From Leishmania infantum JPCM5 (taxonomy: Eukaryota; Euglenozoa; Kinetoplastea; Trypanosomatida; Trypanosomatidae), in assembly GCF_000002875.2 (NCBI RefSeq), contig NC_009420.2, positions 494,001 through 558,000 on the forward strand: 64,000 nucleotides of DNA, read 5' to 3'. Numbering within the stretch: the first letter of the stretch is position 1; every line of letters starts with the position of its first letter. Shown here one piece after another: positions 43,201 through 48,642 of the stretch. The notes under the pieces are model-generated. The model was given only the letters and a program-made list of their open reading frames with translations. It made no database searches and was not told the DNA's origin. Position numbers and translations under genes: made by a program.

Positions 43201-45098
43201 ACGCCCACGCCGTCGCGAGACGCGATGGAAGCCAACGATTTCCTCGACAGAGTTGCAGTATCATTCTTGCGTGTGGACCTGCCAAAAAGCCAATCCCACA
43301 GAAACGATGTCGGTCTGCCGCCCCCGTCGTTCCCGCTTGAGCTCAGTAAGCCGCTTTTGATGCGCTGGCGGGCCTCTTCAATGTAGTCCTGCTGCCGCGC
43401 ATAGCTCTCTTGCTCTACAACGAGCTGTGCATGAGAAAGGCACCGCAGATAAATAACTTGCCACAATGACAGCTGCCGCTCCATCGACTTCAACCGCTTC
43501 TCCTCCAATGCGCTCAAGGGCGGGGCCCAGATGACCCCCTTGGCGCGCTTCCAGTACTCGGTGTAGACTCTACGCAGCTGCCCGAATTGCACCATCGCCT
43601 CCACTACTTCGCACCGTTTCCATTCGTGCAAGCCGAAGATCTGCCGATGCTGCCGTACATCGTCCAGCACGCACCGTAACGCGAACCACCACCTCTGCTG
43701 CGCCGATGGTCGCCAGGCGGTCGCAGCATCCTGTGACAGACTCACACTATTCGGCTCCGACGCCTGACGAAGGACACGGGTATGCGTTGCATGTCCCCCG
43801 GTGGGCCGCAGCAGATGCAGACGCTTTCGATATCGCGCGCAAGGCAGGCTTTGCTGATAGTTACGCCACATGGACTCGAGCACCTGCACGACACCAAAGC
43901 ACACGTCGACTTCGATGCTGTCAGCAGTCGTCACCCTCAGCTCTGTGGAGCTCGCCGACAGTATCGGCATCTCCTCCACAATCGCGTTTTTGGACACACA
44001 CCCGGGCGGTACCAACTTTGCCTGCAGCTGGAGTGTCTGGACACGCAGTATTGCCGCGGAGAGCGCCCAGCGCGACGCGTACGTGTCGTATGCAGCCGCG
44101 CAAGACGCTGGCTCACTTGCAGCGCTGGACGCCGGACCGTTTCCGCTCTCTCTTGCGCTACCGAATACCCCGCGAGGACTCTGTCGGATAGCGTGAACGC
44201 TGACAACTACCTCTGACAGTGCAATCTTCTTGCACAGCGGCGTGAGAAGTTCCTTGTTGAACACATCCTTGAACTTCTCGTCGGCCGTGGTCAGCTGCAC
44301 CTGCTTTACAAAGACGCAGAACGCAGACGCGCAGGAGGGGTGCAGGCCCTCGTAGTCGAACTCACAGCGCATGGAAACGTCCTGCAAGTTCACCCTTACG
44401 TTGCGCACTGCAATCTGGCTCAGGCGGTCAAAATCCCACAGCCAGCTAAACCATGACGCACCAGATGCGCGGCTCGTGCCCGCAATTGCGGGCCCATCTC
44501 CTCGTTTCACATGTCTCGATTCCATGCTCGCTGTCATATTTGACGATGTCTCACTCACCGTTTCCTCTGCCCCTTCGCGAGAAAGGCGATGACGCTCCTT
44601 TTCGTACCGCTCGAGCTGCCGTTGCTTGATTGCCTGCTCCCGCTCCTGCTCTTCCCGTGCATTAAAAGGACGCGCGCGTAGAGGACCTAGGACCAGCTCA
44701 ACCCCTGCAACGTCCACCCGCACCGGCTCACTCTCCAGCGAAGCCCATGGTACGGTGATAGCCAGCTGTCGAATAACGCCCTTCACGACCGTGAAGGGCG
44801 CAAGTAGCATACGCATAGAAAGGGTTGAGCTAGACGAGCCGCCCTCGTGCGACTTTGATGAACCGCTAGGCGTGCCGGCTGCTGCTGATGCGGACGCGCC
44901 CGCGTCTTTTGTCTCAACGCCGCTGCGCTCGCCGTGCAAAAGCGCGGCAATGCGCTCTATGGCGTCACTGCGAAGCTCCACATTATTCAGCACTACGTTG
45001 CCGGACCACAGCGAAATCTGCAATTGACTTGCGTTTACATTTTTGATAAAGCGGCTCAGATGCCTCGCCAGCAGCTCTGCAACGTGGCCCTCGAGCAT
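28272..45098 (-). CDS. Giant VPS13-family (chorein domain) lipid-transfer protein (about 5608 aa)
   Basis: VPS13 proteins form long hydrophobic grooves that move lipids between membranes at contact sites. The N-terminus has the chorein layout: an initial amphipathic helix (LLARHLSRFIKNV), then SQLQISLWSGNVVLNNVELR, and later the LAITVPWASLESEPV strand block. The middle is thousands of residues of beta-rich repeat sequence with insertions. Around residue 4200 there is a VAB/SHR-BD-like entry segment (VAVGPVWTLWNWTGCRLRLR). Near 5190-5330 are the conserved C-terminal blocks SYKVLGSMDVLGNP and ISDAVTKPIRGAREGG, as in VPS13 C-terminal/ATG2_C domains. At about 5600 aa it is far longer than yeast or human VPS13 (about 3100-4000). 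The ATG at 45098 was chosen because chorein similarity starts at MLEGHVAELL. The open frame upstream to 45758 has no further ATG, begins at GTG and translates a pyrimidine-rich leader. Confidence 0.95.
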   Translation of the reverse strand: MLEGHVAELLARHLSRFIKNVNASQLQISLWSGNVVLNNVELRSDAIERIAALLHGERSGVETKDAGASASAAAGTPSGSSKSHEGGSSSSTLSMRMLLAPFTVVKGVIRQLAITVPWASLESEPVRVDVAGVELVLGPLRARPFNAREEQEREQAIKQRQLERYEKERHRLSREGAEETVSETSSNMTASMESRHVKRGDGPAIAGTSRASGASWFSWLWDFDRLSQIAVRNVRVNLQDVSMRCEFDYEGLHPSCASAFCVFVKQVQLTTADEKFKDVFNKELLTPLCKKIALSEVVVSVHAIRQSPRGVFGSARESGNGPASSAASEPASCAAAYDTYASRWALSAAILRVQTLQLQAKLVPPGCVSKNAIVEEMPILSASSTELRVTTADSIEVDVCFGVVQVLESMWRNYQQSLPCARYRKRLHLLRPTGGHATHTRVLRQASEPNSVSLSQDAATAWRPSAQQRWWFALRCVLDDVRQHRQIFGLHEWKRCEVVEAMVQFGQLRRVYTEYWKRAKGVIWAPPLSALEEKRLKSMERQLSLWQVIYLRCLSHAQLVVEQESYARQQDYIEEARQRIKSGLLSSSGNDGGGRPTSFLWDWLFGRSTRKNDTATLSRKSLASIASRDGVGVISVPTYRGFCFRDLVALEWDLGRRYTSPHYARLAHPRAPQNRLPELAAENRLYFTLRALFPKLIVRIDPIYWPLTYDSSVPATPSATPLQRVEQRFVAQLRAMELFYTTIPDDRPEKASLSFFLGSASLTFEGALRSVLLQSKEQFREDYVVVKRNAQRTHIRVWVAPQLVICQPTHEWAWWYAEVSAFVHWFRAVQRAFYVSGVPEASPGAMPALAESAQSDLHGTASVGSRMSASSSCTSTPRGQSSQMATGTTVPRASPAPRVLNVTIQSLDVCVPLFARDIECTDLEIFSRQPSAFSSAALPGSLAGTVPCDSTLKCGESQRQLSTEIASGDGDAGDGRPRDEATLQSGDAAPAALWLRTTDSIQSFAVEGDTDGEEYTDSSCSSPSASPDMFARVATERCFLKNETCLVLSVSTTRLWTVAPPTKRYKGTENEYCLCIGDQSKAVRVFCQNGHNTHTPTSSRQLELLSFVAGEVRLNPKELTVLLNKGIDAVADPCAFALVNDALLKPTVLAAADAHGQAVRALTAELRQAECRWSGTRGAAAPWRLATSTCVELRADSESPPVLREVPLDCARHILSALSAPLFIARSSATTAAHAISRGKLATGVFGGRVCTVGVCVARLLIRSEANVDLGELVLVAPEHLPPTTEPYREALSALGAEEPRAIELICNFADSQWHAVERSSYDPLPLCPAREKVCPRLLLSIPDITMTTTAGRKLLTIEHLTLVQTCTAPRKPEAALTIQTVSAFCDIVLVELLEVLIGTMCTMRSIKLPPQAAPYVLTGALRSEAADSEMPQSRFFGVLPISVRAHTARFQTPLSTDDVVDAPYVEVTTTIEDALCTLEPLTGGTGRGGKHVHLRFSVPEAMQIADYIGGDPEVRSLISAYPWAACTGDGTAHALHCVVDVTLPGSCVGDTDTSTLPRPGVPPSTTCRATLVGGAIHVYCPFLYFYAAAIKADERIVRLDELARSPLLRHGYTHAPCFADGTPRSRVVGGARASREATTPLPLSVEATISDLDVVLATDAAVPIDMTKPSTFCVVHVEQIVCMLQQITSASPGASATLETQTHASVDTNRVQLLDVLSAPSRDVFLPDVKLRAHRGVLLVPKEDLTGYAYQRGAPDDWAFLVGVHPACAPYPQGTASVHEAASSTASRPSDVTIRMSAQQCRSLVRFFLYNVTRLPIHSTRRTPRVGGDHLQRTSTPPATVTFPMGGPKPLSSLYHGAEAPSHQQAALSPSVTLLLTIPAVSILIDTDDYVAHDRNARQSRMPRTTEEDESESIAPAAPPPRLPSTRRVSYEVGLRRGGQLYSAAGGCWSTSPVKNGQLSGLELVAREEKLENSTGDADVTETTSTHVLLTIDLVGMAFLERRAGRASSEVDDDARNDAAVVKVAAAVRHAHFRVPHIKWWLLLYSIFAGVCSTQGSRQSSAARTPGKSGSAGTIARFGEAGQHGNEGASGQGSSAFGDHRGTSRGEYMDGDKGASPTRERHLASRQRRSRRLHGTVEITHTEVSFCTVDCANGDRQPLCRLTVPEARLTASPLPALQEGGRAHVNNAGRLYDKFVLEVPHCPELLLLCVSGESDGAAGLESQLSSGSSYASVLRRQSAEAPSTASAAPVVKSSFWRQATAATVTPASKPPLLPARSSEACISLGLVCFSDASSLRSLRYGRCYQVTDLTLHRTSVVQVRLQRMLLDIPAVLLFSLAREVVRQVMETQSIEGMKPHAHAAPRDGRDAESPALTYIGIEAELTDVEVRLSAEAIPPGEPAASCDAGCGPVSWSVAIRSARLTTSVQLQSVLTNTRMPASLIGDGLSRGWRVQIWHMIPQLVVQGVVVSTNSDTQAWRTLPDVRIKVSLPLKRSIICVRGKGATATDDGLELSSSADESALRWRHSSTANGFQMAPTALTALNGLHYHVLASLHVDVGAESDGAVGTAPGHDAASVQVRLSTIFTLISAAARLVALWRQTRRTCESSVAAAVTAGTTSRHAGWWRPGARQRHGLITWYEFELGLSGRRLELIMDTAAATVGEKAASALTNDCALCVSVGGAITVQVDREAGEEAAEPTTVFGIVQRDGGYNETMTECDGRIDNEKAVVGGTHTLFRLRSAPVHVHDGAGNLLLHVSAVAQGGMADAMVADYASAEALLDINAGRVVIHASSLTAASMVCWWKAYRALKQRWESAVTCMRQSSTCPPEATRKPELAMGSEGGCKRCWLQQINVEVRHTELVLAPAARVCAQQAHTTFSPTDVGVGLDAAAALELRCEEVCMYSMLPQPGAAYGTAPIVLARTVSPVLVVTRAQKQRLLVQYRTPFVSIMNGDNHSWALCAFRIAKVVTGTVTALAARAEVTPLHASESDPPTGGAASSWSAWIPRAEVEIHKAELLCFAPHSKRTCSAAPVVCLEARQAVLHCVDSANLIESSSVGTVVGVRMESSAVVSATYSSGPSTEVKAHPLLDDVKTTFVLSSSSQSASDPVEVTLSAAAATEQNAVCLRLPAGDSLEKTVAALWLLARQKVPRRYAQARAAKDSAAPGDRVCCGAGTLWHVRANVPRMLLRCVVASAAMSSSEQTLRHLCSISVDDVRAELRTRRGGNEGDDRRPHAEVWVGSVVGKTVVTDAAEALNEQAMEMPSTFLELRPLVEPSGDRAPGAAPATGGATSTRSNNRAGFSVVQRSLSLSTGGEEHGGAAQDIAADDATALVIRLHALHVHPSMRFLKMLMEHALHPCVAGISAANADASSAHILDDLEHTVLRVGSATAVLPASGALNRHAGRVRVVEVATDWQLCEDLRLGGEGGFQLHFCGSAGRSVITVRGGGAGDEKVQGSAATIFLSLPVGANGEVCPAIRVDPDMTVRFENVRVVVGEEAQAVRRDACVLEAYVELGERSLCLLPPPLVGVSASPSTAATDAQVEKAAARVSQANSGAAANDTAVPQVPTTSLWAVSTMFSVDVAVGFEVSLTAGARRLAATGAAKGRYRFEEKRNAERTLRSEHEGECTIVLHTCLSESGPLTDTPVAATAQMCLTAAENQHRVMLDWGSTLWRLPLGHAHMLIELGRLAQQVLCQTFSPSPPRRPWHPPAAGDGLARGPTRRATTLDVRANVPSWALTLTSDAGSALAILLVDHARLQCSTDMDVSDVALTAEATVSLRDSIELDDESGEHQGATVRYAVERSSVASAPAPMAARVLFSAQPHLYLSFTRFSPGCRSLSVSVQVDSVIATLPLVTAARLLRTSARETDAGKRVFWNDSGVEMEVAESAPHAGAPLRSVSRWRLLAEPGRLLHTSIPASCAVVMLTPVAAPASDVSSTAGRKDDEGSDGVAVNLEALGDGTVARVSLPGYTSALGALDLIVRKSVRDRLEVVHLTSSVVLANVFYAGPADGSAAAPAAAGIVSVTAHGARLTVPPRSARYVPLPLLRECLTLELDGGAYAPAAKMLTWAMMADAMTLLADQAAGGVGETSGGPGNGAAVSPKSGAAAGFMLYGNMDALGRDRGENDNGHGGTLRAPAFCERVRALDAFTLSFPMLLSPLTTIPVKPLCGDVAGGGVNDATFASAPARQSEVAVSPTENTARNGRVVQLTWRRRCSRMVGPLFSGRLSPREYTVAVGPVWTLWNWTGCRLRLRLRTSRDGVVSSPVKAPQGTSSPQLSLLTSRSSDAVATADVENGACFQWTPTTLDALQGTVFAFFQLMVPSLAGGSTTLPNSPPSMQWWSVAAPISLQEPPPLYIRLQQGSDTTRGAVRIEQHGPSSVVVRCAALLRSALARPVYLRDAEQPQPLLGAGAHGCVLPQQQVPLFYSEYVTTFAPHADRVGFTVATNPVTSTGARNASLHESDAYYLTTPVVAALLSAQELAYCTRFYTVSAVPDARCERSAVTLHGKDEKDLGEQCVPAEALSCLWTPEPPTVLQLSSLCRIRNTHAHRTLLAMPFDASAPSNAEGATTALSMVTLIPPGEEREVTEFCRQAKEPEMQFCYCTSGGNAPAHAWSPPVRLLSLATATQPLVLKHTCVSRDLHEVESDAEAEEPRFIMNPVRRRVGEAVALAVEHFRCLTVMSSMTSVSLCVSVALQAAPPLKIVNRLNTTLQFAQCAVTTGSDVAPSPARRGTVTTALCSCAPRPCSYVVAAGTMSYGCWEVPVLELPGLRVTLYSNVRQGFTVSQDVDLLRCAAAPSSGARVGSTDAYVYVSLDNRRRQYTVTVASSRQLEGRMLFQPRRLTQLEVYVHSCTVYVAAMTLPRAGPFARKSLIAQGARGRLRLRRGASSGESANRDTVPLIATDEDVLTFLEEQELDVVLVRLLGFYGSATLTERHLMGSASLALLEVVDCTTVDAVYPVILRVGPRAGSGSATTMAGNTVEPSAEAEQGRASSPILPDVFGGGATLTSSTGVPHFKDPSWFALEIQLTRPGQAAAADGVVLLPVPRLRVTVPPIVVRADDDILFTLRATAERLGEEWAPAASSERAVHAAERRGSLFSTRGDAVADSATHLPHRAYIVFVYALQVSPILAEVTYTRSGHWRYNPFKGLAQIPEHLIPSVEDLSISLKEVRLQEVELRWSHSLFGIAKSFLWPLYRTQLLLQSYKVLGSMDVLGNPRALLGSWSRGVWDLVTNSSGQSRWTDTREFLRTTTSSTLHSVGVLARSIGNLAGTSPITVAPRLSCGSSSSDFSGHAVLATSQRRGVLGEMLHEVGGGISDAVTKPIRGAREGGVSGFLIGIAAGVAGLAGRPVFGFFRGVSVTSEFYARLLGGLGELTEHEARHLGLERNYLIVSTSARGAPVLEATEGVEREVSGTSAAGHVNRVPRASLPRDQYILTHAMYDQVFADVPRWRRGDETNVRLAVDRVGIYNTALHTPYAALCTFLSPSEFRNALPCALTALLAGNIISLLARNCTVDGFRGSAGVDQGKDKAPDEAGTGEGQVTRARLAHECERASYIKASLGVRALHTYVTDEVFVHVCSLEEIEASLKETEAQQKYSRALARAICAAGERLLAP

Positions 45099-45124
45099 CT
45101 TCTCTCGCTTATGCACCGCACCTC

Positions 45125-45144
45125 GTGTGTGTGTGTGTGTGTGT
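45125..45144. repeat. (GT)10 microsatellite in the VPS13 leader
   Basis: Ten GT units (AC on the coding strand) between the start codon at 45098 and the candidate splice acceptor at about 45198, so probably transcribed in the mature 5' UTR. Confidence 0.9.
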
Positions 45145-45197
45145 ACGTGTGTATGCTTGTCAGACTCGGGTAACCACAAAAATGGTGGCAAGTTTCG

Positions 45198-45237
45198 CTT
45201 AGATGGAGGGAGAAAATGGGTGGGGAGGGGGGGGTGA
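45198..45237 (-). promoter_or_regulatory. Candidate trans-splice acceptor of the VPS13-family gene
   Basis: On the minus strand a strong C/T-rich tract (about 45203-45237) ends in CTAAG, with the AG at 45198-45199. This would give a leader of about 100 nt containing the AC repeat. Confidence 0.45.
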
Positions 45238-45798
45238 CAGGAACAGCAGCAGCAGCAGAACAGCAAACGAAACAGAAAAAAGGGGGAATGGAAGAACTCG
45301 CCAACGAGAGGCGAGACGCCGTGAGCACGAGAGTGCGTATGCGTGTGTGCGATTATTGGGCAACTGCGTGTTTTCGCTCGATCCTGCTCGTCCTTCGTGC
45401 GCAGCCACAGGCACGAGGGTGGAGAAGGCTGGCGCACACACGCTCTCAAGATAAAAAAACGATAGAGAAGACTCACTGAGCTCACCACGACGCAGATAAC
45501 GCACACGGCCGAAGTGACAGCGACGTAGGGTGTCAGATGGGCAGATAGAGACAAGAGCACAGTAGCAAAAAAGGCGATAAGGACCGAGGAAGAACAGCAA
45601 CAACAGCAACCCAAACAGAAAACGAAAGTGGCGAGGAACAACACACCAAAAAAAAAAACAAGAAACCGAAAAAAAAAACTAAAACAAGAAGAGGGAGGGA
45701 GAAAACGGAGGTTGGCAACAGCGAGGGTCACCCACGCACTTCCATCACAATCAGACACTCTAGTTGGCGACTACTGGCGCGCGAGCAAGGAAAAATTA

Positions 45799-45822
45799 TT
45801 ATATATATATATATATATATAA
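45799..45822. repeat. (AT)n microsatellite, about 12 units
   Basis: An uninterrupted TA/AT alternation flanked by AATT-type sequence, in non-coding DNA. Confidence 0.9.
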
Positions 45823-46647
45823 TTAGGTATACCAATCAGAGAGGGAGAGAGCGCGGCAGCGTCTGAAAGACACAGATATACGAGCGGAGACCGAGTGCCA
45901 CGAGCAAGACCACAATGCACCGATGTACAAGCGCAGCAGCGACAAAGCTGTAATAAATGAAACGCGGAAACGGAGGAGGGAGGGGTGCAGGGAGACCGTT
46001 GACGACGAACGCCCCACGTATACGTCGAGGTAGCGTCGCTGTCTCTCGTAGCCCTCTTTCCTCTACAAGGAGACGGCCCCACCCTACCTATTGTGAGTGG
46101 TGCCTCACCCCTCCACAAAACGAGAGGAATAATGTGAAAGGGAGCGCCTGCACTGTTGCAGTTGTTTATTCCTCTACCACTAACTATGATGACCTTGCCC
46201 CTTTTGAAGACAGCGCATTCGCGACGTATGTCGTAGAGTGGTAGGCTGTGCAGCCGAAAGAAAGACCGTCTCACGACCCTTGAGAGTTTTCTCTTCTTTC
46301 GTTCCTCTTCGTGCGGTGGTGGTGGGTGTGTGTATACGCGTCGAACGTACGGGCGTGAGCGAGAGCGCTTGCGTCGAATATCCGCGCGCGGTTCCGTCGG
46401 GAGTGTGCATCAGACCGGGAAAGCAAAGACACGGGAGGTGGTGGTGGATGACGTTGAGAAAGGGGAAAGGGAAAAGACGATGGTATGCATTGCGCGCTTG
46501 CGGGGCGCCGTCATGTGCTCTGCAACTATCACTGCGCACACAAGCGGTCTTCGGGGCGTCTTCGCACCACAAGTCGGCAAACGATGAGACCAATACCTCT
46601 CCTTTCGCTGCATAAAGGTGCCTCGGCACCGAGGTGGAAAGAAGGGG

Positions 46648-46650
<3 letters not shown>

Positions 46651-46678
<28 letters not shown>
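46651..46678. repeat. (TG)14 microsatellite
   Basis: Fourteen TG units followed by a G-rich tract, in the likely 3' flank of the EFCAB10-like gene. Confidence 0.95.
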
Positions 46679-47040
46679 GTGGGGGGGAGAGGAGGGGGAG
46701 GGGCTCAAGCAAAAAAAGTGCTGAGACGAAGCGGCCGTGGGCCCAACGTCTGTTCAGTGTTGTCCTCACACCCACCAGCAGCAGAGATGGGAGGGCCACT
46801 TCCAGATGTGGCAGAAAGAGGTAGCTCTGCTTCACTGCAGTTTGTCCGCACAACAACGTAAGGCAGTACTTCTTACTCGTCGATTTCAAGCCCAAATATG
46901 GCACGCGGCTTCTCCCCCCCCCTCCGCGACCCCCACGAGCGTAGCTGCAGTGCGCACCCGAAAACGTAGTCTACATCCTGCGGGAAAGGAGGGACGCAAC
47001 CAGCTCACAGATACGGTCTCCTATTCCGCCACGTGGGCCT

Positions 47041-47508
47041 CTAAGACCACTTATTCTTGGTCAGAAGGAGCGAGGAAAGCACCCCCTTGAAGTTCTCCAT
47101 GGTGACGCGTCCTGCTGCGTCACCTGCGCCAGCAATCGCAGCCTCCTGCTCTGCTGTAAGACCGCCCCCACCGGTGCTCCCGGTGCCCGCCGAGGAGGCT
47201 GTCGCAAGGTTTCGGCACGTATTACGCAGTTGCGCGACCGTGATCCACCGCTGCGCCGTCACATCAATCATCTCAAACATCGTCTCGAGATCCCGCTCCG
47301 TGAAGAGCGACGAGGAGACTTTTTCCTCGCGAATCCTGCGTACCTCTTCGGCGAGAAAGGCACGCGGGTCATCAGGGCGGTGGTAGAGGACAAGTTGCAG
47401 CAGATGCCCAAAGAGCTCATTCAGCTTGTGCTCCTGAATGTACCGGTGTGTGTGCTGCACAGGATCGACCACGTGGCCAGCCGAGTCGTCGGATGCGACA
47501 GCTGACAT
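47041..47508 (-). CDS. EFCAB10-like protein with RIIa/Dpy-30-type dimerisation domain (155 aa)
   Basis: Residues about 22-60 (RYIQEHKLNELFGHLLQLVL followed by YHRPDDPRAFLAEEV) match the RIIa-type docking/dimerisation helix pair seen in PKA regulatory subunits and many axonemal proteins. It is followed by a single degenerate EF-hand-like region (about 71-102, LETMFEMIDVTAQRWITVAQ) that lacks a full set of acidic calcium ligands. This order and the ~150-aa length match EFCAB10, a small ciliary protein. A Gly/Ala-rich loop and a last helix close the protein. The ATG at 47508 is preceded six bases upstream by an excellent splice acceptor. A flagellar axoneme location is inferred from the family. 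Confidence 0.8.
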   Translation of the reverse strand: MSAVASDDSAGHVVDPVQHTHRYIQEHKLNELFGHLLQLVLYHRPDDPRAFLAEEVRRIREEKVSSSLFTERDLETMFEMIDVTAQRWITVAQLRNTCRNLATASSAGTGSTGGGGLTAEQEAAIAGAGDAAGRVTMENFKGVLSSLLLTKNKWS

Positions 47509-48642
47509 GGGACACTAGAGGGAGACAAAGAAAAGAGAATGGGGAGCGAGTGGACACCACTCCGGCACTTCGTTACAGGCCGTGGTAGGTTGGGTCGAAA
47601 GGCCACAGAGGTTAGGAAAGAGTTCAAGTAGCGTTTCCCAGCGGAAACGGCAGCGAGACGCTGGAGGAAGTAATACTGCGCACGGGGTGAAACGCGTGTT
47701 TCAATTTCGCTCGTTGCTGCTTATCAGCACAACCGTGCACAAAAAGGTTTTGCATTCAGCCACCTCACATCGTGGGCAGCCGACCACCAAACAAAGCGGT
47801 GACTTTCATTCGCGCATCATCGACGCAATACGGGCTTTTGCGCGCATACCCTTGGCTCTTCTACAGTCGGCAGCGAAGGTGAGAGTGGTTAAACAGCTTA
47901 GGCATTCTACCGTTATCCTCTTTGTGGTCTTACGCTGCACTCCATGAAGAAGGCAGTGGTGAGTCGATGGGGCAACGCAGATGGAGAGCCGTGAGTGACG
48001 TGGTCACTACTGAAAACTGCGTTGCGAAGCAATTATACACACACACGCACACATATATATGTGCACGCAGGGGCCGAAAGATCAGAGAGTCTCCTATGGA
48101 ACGCGGAATTCCCGGGAACAGAAAGCAACAAAGAAAACGGGAGGAGGGGAGGGAGGAGAGGAGCCGCGCCGGGTTCGTGCGACGTGCTACCCTTCGGCCG
48201 TTCGTATTCGCTCTATTGTTCAACATCAAGAACAGAGGTGGAAACAAAAAGAAAAAATGGTTTACCCCGTTTGTTTTGCCTGCACTCCTCTCTCCGATGT
48301 TTCGGGAAGGAGAGAGGGAGGGCAGTCGATGGACGTGAACAAACCATCGGAGCGCGGGGCACTGAAAAGGGAGTGATCTGACACGCGAGAACAGAAATGG
48401 AACGCCGCCGCAGCAGCAGCGTCAACATCTGCAGGGCGTGCACACACACGCAAACGCCTTTTTGCCTACGCTGAAGAGAACGAGAATGGGAGAGAAAAAA
48501 GTGAGGATATGCCAGTAGAGTGCAAGTGCGCGTCGAGCACCCATGGCACACACACACACACGTAGACATGCAGACTGACAAGGAGTTGAACGGCATAGAA
48601 TAGCGTAGGGGTAGGGCAAAAAGGGAGAGCCGAGTGGCAATC
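47509..48642. other. Intergenic spacer, about 1.1 kb
   Basis: No gene is visible. It contains CA repeats near 48040-48056 and 48546-48562 and purine-rich stretches that are pyrimidine tracts on the transcribed strand. Confidence 0.5.
47515..47540 (-). promoter_or_regulatory. Candidate trans-splice acceptor of the EFCAB10-like gene
   Basis: The minus strand reads a 23-base pyrimidine tract ending in CTCTAG (AG at 47515-47516), then TGTCCC and the ATG at 47508. It fixes the start codon well. Confidence 0.6.

Larger units (their letters stand above)
45099..47040. other. Spacer upstream of VPS13, about 1.9 kb
   Basis: This contains the VPS13 leader, poly-purine and A-rich tracts (45640-45690), an AT microsatellite and a TG microsatellite. 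No protein-like frame. Upstream parts should be the 3' UTR of the EFCAB10-like gene. Confidence 0.5.

Noticed and set aside
45099..45758. Upstream extension of the VPS13 frame by 220 codons
   Set aside because: It opens with GTG, has no ATG before 45098, and translates a pyrimidine-rich leader with homopolymer-like Phe/Cys/Leu/His-Thr runs. Chorein similarity starts at 45098.
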